Below are positions 10,739-21,666 of a DNA stretch of 64,000 nucleotides, in pieces; within the stretch, counting starts at the first letter, position 1, and every line of letters begins with the position of its first letter. The translations under genes were made by a program, and so were the position numbers. Below the pieces are notes generated by a model. That model did not search any database and had not been told where the DNA came from. It saw only the letters and a list, made by a program, of their open reading frames with translations. The stretch spans positions 5,893,983 to 5,957,982 of the forward strand of contig OZ020261.1 of assembly GCA_963971285.1 (NCBI GenBank), written 5' to 3'. This DNA comes from Astropecten irregularis (taxonomy: Eukaryota > Echinodermata > Asteroidea > Paxillosida > Astropectinidae).

Positions 10739-10870
10739 ATGGGAGACTTTGGAGAATCGGTCTTCAAGTCAACAGCGCACGTGCACGCAACTGTGAGCAT
10801 GCGTGCGTTGCTTTGTGCATGCGTACGCGTGTGTGCGCATGCGCAGTTAACTTGAAGACCGTCTCCCATT
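10739..10870. mobile_element. Family G GC-rich hairpin element
   Basis: Ends aatgggagactttggagaa and gaccgtctcccatt are inverted. Inside, agtcaacagcgcacg faces gcgcatgcgcagttaac. The centre is alternating purine-pyrimidine (GCGCACGTGCACGC, GTGTGCGCATGCGC), a composition prone to left-handed DNA. Other copies lie at 17996, 28797 and 32590. The ORFs here (10696-10890, minus 10764-11096) are products of the repeat. Confidence 0.85.
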
Positions 10871-11799
10871 CCTCTACATACACCCTATAATGAATTGGTG
10901 CTGGTGAAAATGTGACACACAGTATAGTTGGCCTACCTTTAAACACAAACAAGGTTAAGACGTGCGAACAACTCTCGCCGGGAATAAAATCATACTGCAA
11001 ACATGGTATTAATGCCGTGCAGAGGTTTATAATATCCTCGATGCCAATCACAACATGGTCCCTTTTGTGCCGTACCATCATAATCTTATTATACACTTAA
11101 CGTCACGAAAATAAAACCCATGCACTGTCTAGCTAGCGGCCAGCAAAATACCCAGGAACCGGGTAGAAAGTGCTTCCTGTTCAAATCGTCATCGTGTCTA
11201 TGATAAACATAATAGTCAAAACGACCACACGCATTTCCCTAAATTGAAGAAATGAAAACATCTATCATCAATTGAAGACAAGATTATTATATTGAAAACA
11301 GAAGAAAACAAAACAAAAATTACCCTCTAGGGGAAAAAAGTCCACACGCGCGATGCAATGCAATCACAATTCCTTTCCCGCCAAAAAATTATCACTAACA
11401 ACAACACATTTTCGCAGAAATCAAATTTGTATGTAGATTTTAATGCAGTTAACCCCCCAGGGCTTTCCGATGCGTACTGTTAATGACTTCAACCGCATAT
11501 AATTGCACAAGAGAAGATTAAAGAATATTTTAACCATTACAAGCCACGTGGTATATACATTAAGTGGTATTGCATTAATTGTGCACGTTGTGAATAATGC
11601 CGTGCGTTTGCGAAGCATTGTGATGATGTTACGTTTTTACTTTAACGAAATTACTGCCTACAAAACGATACAAATATAAAACCGTCAACGTAAAAAGCTG
11701 CTTACGCCCCAAACAATTGCTCAAATTGAACAGGTTTTTTGGACAAACTAAATCACCAAGCCAAACATGTAAGGTTCACTGCCCTTGCATTGTACACCT
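10871..11799. other. No gene recognised
   Basis: A+T-rich sequence without supported genes. The minus-strand ORF at 11421-11618 has no motif that I know. Confidence 0.4.
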
Positions 11800-12168
11800 T
11801 TAAAGGTAGTATCATACTTTGGTGAGAAACCAAAACAGAAATGTTCACAGATATACGTATAACTTACAGGGTATGAAGATGGTGGTGGTAGAAACATACA
11901 GTTAAAATTGTTCCGCCTGAAGTGGTGCATTTATCCAGACATTTTAGTAAAACAACGACCGAAAATCTTGTTGATGTTTTAAAAGATCAAAAATAAAAAA
12001 TAAAAGACTTAAAAAAAATACTGTGGCTGGTTGTCAATGTTTTCTCAAAAAGTAGCCACCGTAGGGGACTGAAATTTTCACAGATGACGGTAACTGTATC
12101 TCTCTGAATAGTTTTGCCCAGGAATTTGTATTTCTTTGAGATAAACCAAAGTATGATATTACCTTTAA
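11800..12168 (-). mobile_element. Family A MITE, full copy
   Basis: 369 bp between ttaaaggtagtatcatactt and gtatgatattacctttaa, with TTAA at both edges. It has the same minority orientation as the copy at 1190. The next copy (12303) lies 134 bp downstream in the opposite orientation, so the pair forms a large potential hairpin. Confidence 0.92.
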
Positions 12169-12302
12169 AAGCCTCGACTTACTTGGTCAGCTGAGAGAGT
12201 GACGAAAACTAAATGGAGAAAATATTACAATTTTCGCAACATTTTTAACACTTTTTTGTGATGTGATGTTTTTGATATGTTAGTAGTCGACAGAGTAGAT
12301 AT

Positions 12303-12666
12303 TTAAAGGTAATGTCATACTTTGGTTTTTATCAAGGAAATGCCCTGATTCATGGGCAAAAATATCAAGACAGATACAGTAACAGTCATCTGTGAAAAAG
12401 TCCCATACGGTGCTCACTTTTTGAGAAAAACAGTGAAAAACGATACAACATTTCTTAAATATTTTCTCTTTTTTTTTTTTATCTTTTAAAAGATCAAAAA
12501 GATTTTCGGTCGTTGTTTGACTAATTTCAGGATATATACACCATTTCAGGCGGAAAAATATTAACGGTATGTTTCTACCACCACCATCTTCATACCCTGT
12601 AAATTATACGTAAATATGTGAAAATGTCTGTTTTGGTATGCTACCAAAGTATGATACTACTTTTAA
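12303..12666 (+). mobile_element. Family A MITE, full copy
   Basis: Starts ttaaaggtaatgtcatactttgg and ends ccaaagtatgatactacttttaa. A long T run (12470-12480) expands the centre just before the ttttaaaagatc palindrome. TTAA is kept at both edges. Confidence 0.92.
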
Positions 12667-13548
12667 GTGGTGACATTGAATGAGTAAAACAATTGCGCAC
12701 GATATGATATTAGTTTATACGATTACATCTTTCATTTTGTTGACATCTACAAAAATTGCACCCGGGCTTCAACGGGGGAATACGGTACCTATTTTAAAAT
12801 TCCTGATCAGCTTATTTACCGGCAGCGGTAGGAACACCTTCGTGAAAAAATTCATGTCATCTCCAAATTTTTTTCTCGAGCACCGTAGCCAATTTAAAAC
12901 CCACGCCTTCTCAGTTTGCTCCCAATTATCCAATTCTTCCTCTATACACATTTTCAGTTGACATTTTCCAAGCTTGGCTGTGGCCCAATATTGACTAACT
13001 TTATTTCAAGATTGCTGATAATTGGGACGGGACAATGTAGCGGAATTGAAACTGATTGCCAACTCGCATAAAAACCACGGACAGGTAATAAAATGTCAGA
13101 GTTTATGAGGAAAACCTTACAGCATCGTTCGTGCAACCTCTACTACGACCCAATTCCACTTCCCCAGAAAATTGACAGTCTTGAATGATATATGAAACTC
13201 GCACATCATAAAAAAATTGAATATTGAATTCGGGCCATCCTTATAAAAATGACATCGACCTTTTTTTCATATAAAGACATATCGAGGACGTTGAAAAACT
13301 GTGGCCAGCAATTTCACTATTTAAATACGTTAAAAGGTAAACACGTTCAAACACGTTTAAGCAATAAGCCATGTGTGTGTTTTACAATTAAAGAAGCATG
13401 TTCACAAATGGGCCAGAAAAAAAATTGAAAGAAGCAAGGGCATTTAAGTGACTAACAATTAGGACGCTTACAGGATCAAGACACTTATATCTAAATACTG
13501 AAACCTCGTTGTCCGATTGCTGCTCTAAGCATAATGCGTAACCGCATT
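12667..13548. other. No gene recognised
   Basis: Opposed ORFs at 12680-12961 (+, 93 codons) and 12769-12951 (-, 60 codons) cover the same bases. The plus-strand one begins with a hydrophobic run (FILLTSTKIAPGL), but nothing links it to a family. The segment does not repeat elsewhere in the window. Confidence 0.35.
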
Positions 13549-13901
13549 TCAAAGGTAATATCATACTTTGGTTTTTATCAAAGGAAACCAGATTCATGGG
13601 CAAAAATATCAAGACAGATACAGTAACAGTCATCTGTGGAAATTTCAGTCCCATACGGTGCCCACTTTTTGAGAAAAGAGTGAAAAACGGCCACAGTCTT
13701 TTCTCTTTCATTGTTGATCTTTTACAAGATAAAAAAGATTTTCGGTCTTTGTTTTAGTAATTTCTGGATAAATACACCATTTCAGGCGGAAACATTTTAA
13801 CGATATATTCTACCAACACCATCTTCATACACTGTAAGTTATACGTAAATCTGTGAACATTTCGGTTTTGGTTTCTTACCAAATTATGATACTACCTTTA
13901 A
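13549..13901 (+). mobile_element. Family A MITE, full copy
   Basis: Right edge actacctttaa is intact. The left edge reads ttcaaaggtaatatcat, so the left TTAA has mutated. The internal order is the same as in other copies. The antisense ORF at 13388-13711 runs through this MITE and carries the recurring transposon peptide. Confidence 0.9.
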
Positions 13902-14376
13902 CAGCCACAAATGCTTAAAGGGTTTTTCGTTTCTCAGACAACTCTAACATTTCATTCCTTGTAAAAAAAAAAATTAGCTATTGAATTGTCAAAACTGGGC
14001 AATGCATATCATAGCGTGATATTCAGTATTTTGGGATTCGTTTCAATGCAGTAACCGTTTTCACTGCAGTAATTGCAATATTGTATTTGATTAGTGAACA
14101 CTATTTGTTACGATGAACGCTAGAAATAGATGTCTATTTCCGACATTGTGAATATGTCTAGACACGAAGGATAACATATTTAAAGGTATAATACATGACA
14201 GGTAAAGGTCACAGAACAGCATTCATAATTTATCTGATCAAATACGTACATAATATAATATACCTGTTTTAATGTGAGCTCGATCGGATATCTGAGTCAC
14301 GAAAAAATTGCGAAAAGTCGACTCCATTTTTCTTTTAAAAAAGTAAACAATTGTTTTGATCTCGGCACAATATCAT

Positions 14377-14537
14377 CATCCGATTTCACGAAAGTTCAAA
14401 TGTTGCGAACCCAACATTTTGTCACGTAACTTACGCAACATTTCCCTCCCTTGGTTGCACAAGTTATGGCCGATTCACGAAACTTACGCAACATTTGTAC
14501 GTTGCGTATTTTACGCAACATTTTGTGAAATCGGCTG
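14377..14537 (+). mobile_element. Family C MITE nested in B
   Basis: Termini catccgatttcacgaaa and tttgtgaaatcggctg, with internal inverted ttacgcaacattt words. The flanks read CAT (14374-14376) and CAT (14538-14540), a 3-bp target duplication. It lies inside a B element, so it is younger than that B copy. The ORF at 14356-14607 spans the junction and is artefactual. Confidence 0.85.
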
Positions 14538-14705
14538 CATGACTGTTTTCGTACATTGTTCTAATAATTTCTGGATAAAAACACTATTCCAGGCGGAAAT
14601 ATTGTGACAGTATTATTTCTACCAGCACCAACTTCATACCCTGCAAGTTATGTGTAAATCTGTGAACATCATTTTTGTTTTGGTATGTTACATGTACCAA
14701 TCCAG

Positions 14706-14851
14706 GGGTCGATTTCACCAAACTCTTCGTAACTTACTATCAATCGTAGGACCTTCCATACATTGAAGCCCTTCGTGGGATAGGCCCTTACGATGGGTTA
14801 TCCTTCGTAACTCAAGTTGCGATCGATCGCAGGGCTTCGTGAAATCGACCC
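14706..14851 (+). mobile_element. Family E MITE nested in B
   Basis: Termini gggtcgatttcaccaaac and cttcgtgaaatcgaccc. The interior has cttcgtaacttactatc, gatgggttatccttcgta and gttgcgatcgatcgcagg. Flanks are CAG on the left and ATG on the right. The comparable B copy at 30980-31016 reads caatcatgtg at this place, so insertion was at that position, but a clean target duplication cannot be shown. Confidence 0.82.
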
Positions 14852-14868
14852 ATGTAATGTACCTTTAA

Positions 14869-16091
14869 CAGAGAAACCCATATGCGGTTAATAAATATAG
14901 AGACATTTACCTGAAGTCACTTTATGAAAATGCAATTTTCACTCAGAGCTATACTCTTATTATCTTTTCATGAGAGAACCTGTCTCATAGAAGTTGACCT
15001 CATAACAAATTATCATTGACAACTACCAAGTTATGATTAACAAAATGTATACCACGCTGAAATAAATATAGGGGAAATATTGTTAATGATCACCGTAGCC
15101 TTGTGATAAAAAACATGATTGGTAATTTTATCAACCTCTGATAAATTTAAAACTGATATCTGTGTCGATCGCGCATTCACAGACATCGACATAATTTGTA
15201 CGGTCCCTTTGAACAATTTCTTCCTTAAAATTGGGGTTCCAATTTCATATTCAGAGATAAAAGCTTTTCTCGTGTTGAAAATGAGAATGAAAGGTCGAGT
15301 TGACTGGTAGAAAAGGGAGCGAAAATGGAAAAGGTATCCATCAATAAACTGCTGCAAACTGCTCATCAACCGAAAAAAAATGACGTCAAGTACATGCAAT
15401 GCTTGTAGTGAGGAAGGCATGACGTTTCGATCCTAGCAGGATCTTTTTCAAAGGCGGGAGAACAACATATTTACTTAAACGGTCCCTAAAGACGAACAAA
15501 TAACATGAATAGCAATAGTATATATATCTTTAATCATTTCCAAGCAGAAATATTAAATAAATGATATGTCGTCCTAAAATATGCACGCTTGGCTATCGAT
15601 ATTGACGCAGCTTCATGTCAAGAGGCGTGCGATATTGTTTAAGAATGCACAAAGTCAACTAGGTATACGCGTCTTGTTTGTTACAGCGGTCGATAGTGGT
15701 AAATGTACACCTGTATTAATGATAGAGACTCAAAGAATGTTGGGACCATTGTGTAGCAGGAAAATTTAATCAAATTTGATGTCCATTGTGGGGAATCAAT
15801 ATGGCATTGTGATTTGTTAATGGAACCCACGAGGTTTTTTTTTAACCAGAATTACGTAAAGAGAGTCATTAGGTTACTGTATGCGACATGAATATGAACA
15901 GTGAATGAGGTATGACCACAACGTTCTGTTTATAGAAAGATAAATCATCATGGAAATTAAGCAACAAAAGACAGAGGATGTATTGCTCGGTTTTGAAACG
16001 TTTCTGCGAAGGTAAAGCTCAAGAGGTTGTTGAATTTATAACAACCAAAACAATTGTATTTGCACCACGGTATAGGTGACTTTTGATTTTG
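14869..16091. other. No gene recognised apart from the motif at 15414
   Basis: The 127-codon minus-strand ORF at 15037-15420 contains no domain I recognise. Its DNA word for tgatgagcagtttgcagcagtttattg is shared with 43629-43656, so the ORF start lies in repetitive DNA. The rest looks unique. Confidence 0.4.
15414..15456 (-). other. GAAACGT stem-loop motif, ribozyme-like fragment
   Basis: Read on the minus strand, gcctttgaaaaagatcc, a short loop, ggatcgaaacgtcatgcc. The gatcc/ggatc stem followed by GAAACGTCA recurs at 58309-58350 and a related form occurs at 21605-21660. The GAAAC box after a stem resembles part of a hammerhead ribozyme core found in Penelope-like retroelements, but the expected CTGATGA box is not intact here (ttgaaaa). 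Confidence 0.3.
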
Positions 16092-16420
16092 GGATGCCAC
16101 GTCACATGATGGTGGCACATTCTGATTTTACCTACAGACCAGAATGTTGCCCTTGAATAGCCGGACAGGCTGATGACACCTGGTGACTTTCCACTCATTC
16201 TGTGATGCCACGTCACATGATGGTGGTACATTGTGACTTTACCTACGGATCAGAATGTTGCCTTTGAATAGCTAGACAGGCTGATGACACCTGGTGACTT
16301 TCCACTCATTCTGTGATGCCACGTCACATGATGGTGGTACATTGTGACTTTACCTACGGATCAGAATGTTGCCTTTGAATAGCTAGACAGACTGATGACA
16401 CCAGGTGACTTTCCACTCAT
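16092..16420 (-). repeat. 111-bp satellite, about three units, reverse orientation
   Basis: Three tandem units read gatgccacgtcacatgatgg ... acctacrgaycagaatgttg ... gacaggctgatgacacctgg ... cactcattctgtgat. They are the reverse complement of the main array at 43945-47235. Two units carry a TGA in the frame that stays open in the main array, so they are not a conserved coding repeat. Confidence 0.9.
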
Positions 16421-17089
16421 ATTGAGGGCTCATCAACATAAAATCATACTGAAATCATGGTTAAAAAAAAAGAAAACCGCCGACAGAAACTTGGATAGTT
16501 ATTTGGTCATGGTGTCCATAGACACTGGGAACACATTGAAACGATAGCCATGAAATTTTGGGCAAAAAAGACTTACCATGTCACTTAAACATGGTAACAG
16601 GGAACAGATTTAATAACGAATGGAAAACCTCTTACACAATTTGCTTCAACGACAGGCTGCAAGTATTACACTCGTTGAAGAACACTTTCCATTCCTCCAA
16701 AACAAATACCACATATTTTATACAATCCTAACCAACCCTGCCACAGACTTCCCTGCAATATTCTTCCTGGAAAGCTTCCAATCCCATCCCATCCCACCCC
16801 GCGCCCCTCTCCAAAGAACGAAATGAAATCCTGATTTCAGATTTTTTTTTACCCTCCGTCTCTTCTTCCTATTTTTCAAGACGTTTTTCGTCTGTCACAG
16901 GACTAGCCGAGTTTTGATAAACCCGTTGCGACGTGTTCAGCGAAGCTTAACCGGCTCAGGTCTCGGAGGGGGCATGGCAGCACCTGGCGGGCCGCGGGGA
17001 GGGCAGTTAGATCTAACATGATCGCCGGAGAAAGATATCATCCCGGCAATCATAATTTTGTCCGAGTTGTTGGCGGAGCTTCACCCCGA
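16421..17089. other. No gene recognised; GC-rich patch at 16920-17060
   Basis: The stretch at 16920-17060 (ggctcaggtctcggaggggg, ggcgggccgcgggg) is unusually GC-rich for this window and carries no long ORF. It could be a conserved non-coding or promoter-like patch. The ORF at 16620-16826 upstream is unconvincing. Confidence 0.35.
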
Positions 17090-17295
17090 TTTAAAGGGAG
17101 CATATAGGATTTACAAAGCCTTCAAATAAAATTTATTGAGTTTGAGACAGAAAATGGACCGTTCGTAAACAGTGCAAACATTCACCATGGAAAATCTTGA
17201 TTCATCAGATGCTGGTTTTTTTTTCAAGGAAATCAAAATTTAGTGTTTTTTCCCAAGATTGTTCGTCTTTTGAACAAACATAAAGACACCCTTAA
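17090..17295 (-). mobile_element. Family R MITE, shortened relative
   Basis: Starts TTAAAGGGAGCATATAGGAT, then follows the reverse of the right half of the 9180 copy: gagtttgagacagaaaatgg, gttcgtaaacagtgcaa, catggaaaatcttgattcat. It ends at cacccttaa. About half of the element is missing. Confidence 0.7.
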
Positions 17296-17324
17296 TTGAG
17301 TTGTTTTAGTTGTCCCTTTTCACT

Positions 17325-17593
17325 CAAGGTTTGAAGATGGTGCGGGTAGAAACATACCATTAAAATATTTCCACCTGAAATGCTGTATTTATCCATAAAT
17401 TAGTAAAACAAAGACCGAACAGTTTTGATCTTGGGTAAGATCAGAATTGAGTCAGATTTCCACTATTTTCTCGTGACTCATATGTCCGATTGAGCTCAAT
17501 TTTGTACAGGTTTATTATTTCATGTACATGTTTGATCAGACAATGTGTGAGTGTAGTCCTGTGACCTTAACCTATCATATATTGTACTTTTAA
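17325..17593 (-). mobile_element. Family B MITE, partial
   Basis: Contains tttgaagatggtgcgggtag, cacctgaaatgctgtatttat, gtaaaacaaagaccgaa, then the B-specific atgtccgattgagctcaa and the cctgtgaccttaa segment, ending tgtacttttaa. The first part of the A/B-shared module is missing on the left. Confidence 0.75.
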
Positions 17594-17995
17594 AGAGCCG
17601 TTCTTGTCTGCAATATGCTGACGTCACAAAGTACGAGAATGTTCTTAGGACATTGTATTTTAATTCCCACTGTGGCATTTGGGCCAAAATCGTTTGTCAA
17701 TCAAAGCCGTTTTCTGTTAAAATGTCAAACAAATTTTTAATAAAATATAATTATGATTTCCTGAATTAATTATTTAGGTCTCTTTTTCATTTGCAGTTTA
17801 ATGTCTCACCAAATTTTAATCACTGGCCTCCGATTTTTTGCAGAAAACAAATAAGCCTGCCATGTTGGAAAGATGGTTGAACAAGCTATTTCCTATTTCG
17901 TATTTTATTTATAGGACCACTCAATTAACCGATTTGTTTCACGCAAACATGGACATTGAACGCTAATCTGATCCTAACCCTGGTTCCCTCCATCC
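17594..17995. other. No gene recognised
   Basis: A+T-rich with no supported feature. Confidence 0.4.
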
Positions 17996-18150
17996 AATGG
18001 AAGACTTTGGTGCTGGGTCTTCAAGTTGATAGCGCACGCGCAGGCACGTGCACAACAACGCGCGCATGCTCACAATTGCGCGCGCATGCTCAGAGATAGC
18101 TAAAAGAGACTTTTGTCTGCTGCCGCCAACGTATCAAAAAGTCTCCCATT
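17996..18150. mobile_element. Family G GC-rich hairpin element
   Basis: Ends aatggaagactttgg and aaaagtctcccatt. The inside has gcgcacgcgcaggcacgtgc and two tandem copies of cgcgcatgctcacaattg-like sequence. The left inner arm matches the other copies, while the right inner arm has diverged. Confidence 0.8.
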
Positions 18151-18461
18151 GAACGGGATCAAGTGTGAGCACTTACGTAGTGGTCACTAATCGAAATCCG
18201 GATCTGCGTGTAACTAAAAAGGTCTATGTACTTTGATTCGAAAGTGTTTATCCAAACCAATATCATGTGCTGGCTTATAGATGGCCTTGTTAAACATTAA
18301 TGAAGCTTGGACAAAATTACCAGTGCACCGTTGCCAGAGTGAGCACCAACAAATTAATTTCGCCATAAAGCATCCGAATGCATGGGCAATAAATGAATCA
18401 AATTCAGTACAAACGACAATCACTTCAACTGTGCCACGTTAAAGCATCTGGATTTAACGTC
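18151..18461. other. No gene recognised
   Basis: The short minus-strand ORF at 18214-18423 has no recognisable content. No repeat is shared with other parts of the window. Confidence 0.4.
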
Positions 18462-19016
18462 TATAGACCTTTCATTTGCAACGTCACAGCCCGAGATATT
18501 GCCAACCAAGATGGTGGACACTGTACAGGGTGTCCCAAAAAAAACGCAACACTGTGTCGGGACCTATTTTGTTAAAAATAAACTGTTTATCACTTTAAGA
18601 TTCAGATATGTGATACAACAATGTCTTGGCTATCACCATGTACAATTTAAGCTTATTGAGGCTGAAATTGGCGAAAATATGGCCAATTTAAAGAGTACTA
18701 CTTAAAAACAAATTTGCAAGGATATCACGCGTATATGAAGAGCCATCAAAGCGGGGAAAAAACGAATAAGCACAATTTATTTGAACACGGTTTGTACACA
18801 ACGTTTCATAAACATCGATATTCAAAGATATTGCTGAATGTAAAGGAAACAACACAAACAATGATGGTATGTATTTTGTACAGCTATGGAAGGTTTGAAC
18901 AAAAATTGTATTTTGTCACGCCGTCTTTCGAGAAGACGAAATGATTTGCATAATTTGGCCGCCTATGCCAAGTATTGCCAACCACCAGTCAATGTTTATA
19001 AACAAAAGAAAGGTGT
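18462..19016 (-). mobile_element. Family L MITE interrupted by a mariner-like fragment
   Basis: Left end tatagacctttcatttgc, then gcaacgtcacagccc and gccaaccaagatgg. It resumes after the insertion with gccatcaaagcgggg and tttggccgcctatgcc, and ends aacaaaagaaaggtgta. Block order is reversed relative to 2368-2714. The insertion at 18526-18733 splits it. Confidence 0.8.
18526..18733 (+). mobile_element. Mariner-like family M fragment nested in L
   Basis: Begins TA|cagggtgtcccaaaaaaaac, the typical CAGGGTGTCCC end of Tc1/mariner-type elements. It then matches the reverse complement of the right half of the full copy at 25866-26312 (atcactttaagattcagata, agagtactacttaaaaac, gcaaggatatcac). The other end is absent, so about half was lost. 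Confidence 0.8.
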
Positions 19017-19048
19017 ACGAATGAAGCTTTTCCCAGTTAAAACAACAA

Positions 19049-19681
19049 TCACTTCAATGTATCCCACATTTCAACAAACAGAGTAAGGCAGCACCCCAAG
19101 TGTCGACGCCATTGAAAAAAAAGATCCGAACTTAAGCAACTTTCCAAACGTTTTGGTCTGGCGTTTTCGATCCAGAATTTGATTTGCGATTCTGACTCGA
19201 TCATATCAGAACTTAACCCTTCGAAATTCTCTAAGACTATCAAATTGTCACCACCGATTCCAGCCAACACGACCTTTCTTCGCTGTACTACTATGCCCAC
19301 CTCTTCCCCCATTGCGTGCGTGCAGCTACTGAATCGAACCGAAAACATATAATTGAATTGCTTAAAATAGTTAGTCCAGCCGTTCACATCCCCGTCTCCC
19401 TCCGAAGGCAGAAACTCTAAAGGGTAACACAATAATTGGAGCCAACACCATACGACCTTGAAGTCTCGCAGACGTATAAACACAACAATTTCTATATGAG
19501 ATGCAGTGTGATGTGTGAATGGGGAGAGGCGAGACAGAATTCGCCCGTCCGGGAACAGATAGAAATAATCACCGCCATTGATCGAATTGTTTATTGTGAG
19601 AAGTCTGCGTGCAAGGGGTCGAGCTTTAAAGCTACACTTTTCGTGATTAAAGATAACATTTTTTGAAGTCATCACCTGCAA
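19049..19681 (-). other. Open frame of 210 codons, unknown
   Basis: The longest non-repetitive ORF in the window. The peptide has no signal sequence or domain I recognise. Its middle (EGDGDVNGWTNYFKQF ... GIGGDNLIVLENFEGL) reads more like protein than the ends do. On the minus strand a pyrimidine-rich ttaccctttag near 19420 could be a splice acceptor that would begin an exon at FLPSEGDGDVN. The far edge near 19150-19100 has no clear donor. Chance is possible, and I assign no function. Confidence 0.2.
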
Positions 19682-19782
19682 TCGAAGAGTTGAACATCAC
19701 TGATTTCGACACAATAGACTGTAGACAGTTTTATAGCTGATTTTGTTGAATTTTGCTCCATCTTGCCACTCAAACTCCAGGA

Positions 19783-19882
19783 GTTTACGAAACGGAGGCT
19801 AGAGCTCAGGCTAAGGCTCGGGCTCGGGCTCAGGCTCCGGCTCGGACTCGGACTCGGGCGCAGGCTCAGGCTCGGGCTCGGG

Positions 19883-19928
<46 letters not shown>

Positions 19929-20199
19929 AGCACATACTCTATTTCGTGAATCCGTTATAAAATAACAGCTTTACAATAAAATAACAGGTATCAAAATAGA
20001 ACTTTTTGTCTGAGGTTCGGAAGTAGATTGTTTGGTTTGTAAAATAAAGCTTCAGCTTCAATGAAACCCAAAGAACATATTTTCAGCATATGGGTGACAG
20101 AGCCTGAGCCCGAGCCCGAGCCCGAGCCTGTCGAGCCTGAGCCAGAGCCTGAATCCTGAGCCAGAGCCAGAGCCTGAGCCTTTGATCGTTTCATAAACA
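19783..20199 (+). mobile_element. Family K element with long hexamer arrays
   Basis: Left end gtttacgaaacggaggct, a long GGCTCA/GGCTCG array (19798-19930), the family core (tttcgtgaatccgttata, ggttcggaagtagattg, cttcagcttcaatgaaa, ttcagcatatgggtgacag), a right array of CCTGAG/CCCGAG (20099-20180), then gatcgtttcataaac. The arrays are inverted relative to each other. The Arg/Ala-, Leu/Arg- and Ser/Leu/Pro-rich ORFs here are translations of the hexamer. Confidence 0.88.
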
Positions 20200-20744
20200 G
20201 TCTGACTCTAACCACTTTAATGCTATACACTAATGCACAATGTTGCTATTCATCCTGTCCATCACTCTAAACACATTATACGGGGTTCGGGATTGTCACT
20301 TAAGACGATGTATAATTCAAGTAGAATGAATGAAAGATGAGATAAGCTTGTGCTTCACTCAGCCTGAATGTACATAATGTATTTACCACATTGTTAAACG
20401 GTAGTTATCATTCATTTGAATAATGCAGGGGTCTATGTACTGATCACACATTTCAAGGCTAAATTTACTAAGTTCGAGGCGCACGCTTAGTCACTGAAAA
20501 CCACTTCGTTACACGGGATTAAGACTGATGGTCTCCCCACAGTAAAATTGGGTCAAGGAGGGTTATCTAGTTCAGAGCGAGAGATAACTGCATCTTAAAC
20601 TGGATCTAAGATTGATGTTCTATTTGCAATATAAATAGGACTTGGAGGAATACTGAGAATACATCCGGGATAAATATAAATGTAGCCATCTGTAATATAT
20701 GTGCTGGAGGCCACTTTTCATATACTCCATAGGGACTGATGGTC
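20200..20744. other. No gene recognised
   Basis: No supported feature. A short phrase, tttcaaggctaaa, resembles sequence at about 8407, but the match is too short to use. Confidence 0.35.
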
Positions 20745-21109
20745 TTAAAGGAAGTATCATACTTTGGTTTTTATCAAAGAAATACATATTCATGGGCATA
20801 AATATCAAGAAAGACACAGTAACAGTCATCTGTGAAAATGTCAGTCCCATACAGTGCCCACTTTTGGAGAAAACAGTGAAAAACGGCCACAGTTTTTCTT
20901 ATGTCTTTTCTCTTTTATTTTTGATCTTTTAAAAGATCAAAAAGACCTTCGGTCGTTGTATTACTAATTTCTGGACAAATACACAATTTCAGGCGGACAC
21001 ATTTTAACAGTAGGTTTCTACTAGCATCATCTTCATACCCTGAAAGTTATACGTAAATCTGTGAACATTTCTGTTTCGGTCTCTTACCAAAGTGTGATAC
21101 TACCATTAA
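20745..21109 (+). mobile_element. Family A MITE, full copy
   Basis: Starts ttaaaggaagtatcatactttgg and ends ccaaagtgtgatactaccattaa. TTAA survives on both sides although the adjacent terminal repeats have each changed. The ORFs inside are the recurring transposon peptide and its antisense. Confidence 0.92.
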
Positions 21110-21604
21110 ACGCAATACAAATTGGCCTTGGACTGGAAAGGGTTTTCCGTGTCCACAGCAAGACAGACATTCATGTCTCCATCCCTTCGTGTATATACCA
21201 ATCCCTCACATTGGCACGTGGCATTTTCCATCTACAAATAGGTCTATTGAAGAGATACGCATTAGCCAAGTCCCATAGCTAGGCAGTAATTAATGACTTC
21301 GCCTCTACGATGTGTAAAATGCAAGCTTTCATCCTGACACAAGACAAATCGGCACTTCAAAGTATGGGAGTAGAAGAGCCACCAACTCCATAGGAAAGCA
21401 ACGTAAATATTGGTGTTTCCTTCAAACAGAACCTTCCGTACTACATGTATTAGCCCTGTAGTATAATGTAAGACAGTTATCAGAGCAAGAAAGATTTGAG
21501 GCTTTGTAGGGTGGGACAACTGGTATAAGTTGGCTCAGTTCGCGGTAACACCAAATCATTTGTACATTCGCACTTCTTATTTCGTCGCACTTCTTGTAAT
21601 GTAT
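21110..21604. other. No gene recognised
   Basis: The ORF at 21262-21519 (minus, 85 codons) and its overlaps show no domain that I can name. Confidence 0.35.
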
Positions 21605-21660
21605 CAACGTTTCGACTAACGTCTCCTTATGACGATTAGAGCAGGCTGGTCGAAACGGAG
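21605..21660 (-). other. GAAACG stem-loop motif, hammerhead-like
   Basis: On the minus strand the order is tcataaggagacgttagtcgaaacg: a CATAAGGA box, a gac-gttagtc stem and a GAAACG box. This is close to the CUGANGA - stem II - GAAA order of a hammerhead core, with the first box imperfect. It abuts the SINE at 21667. Weak on its own. Confidence 0.3.
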
Positions 21661-21666
21661 TCATGT

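Larger units (their letters stand above)
14180..14868 (+). mobile_element. Family B MITE interrupted by C and E insertions
   Basis: Starts ttaaaggtataatacatgac and ends aatgtacctttaa. The left half (ggtcacagaac, gagctcgatcggatatctgag) is specific to family B. The right half (ttctggataaa, ccaggcgga, accaacttcatacc, aaatctgtgaacat) is shared with family A. It is broken by a C element at 14377-14537 and an E element at 14706-14851. Without these the host would be about 380 bp, matching the uninterrupted copy at 30648. Confidence 0.85.

Noticed and set aside
16092-16420. A CRISPR array (regular repeats)
   Set aside because: The units are contiguous 111-bp satellite copies without unique spacers, in an animal-like genome.
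19672-19965. Ser/Leu/Pro-, Arg/Ala- and Leu/Arg-rich ORFs
   Set aside because: They are translations of the GGCTCA hexamer array in family K.
20620-20850. A recurring peptide with FSQMTVTVS and FFDKNQSMILPL seen in several places
   Set aside because: It is the antisense of family A MITEs. Copies have different frameshifts and stops.
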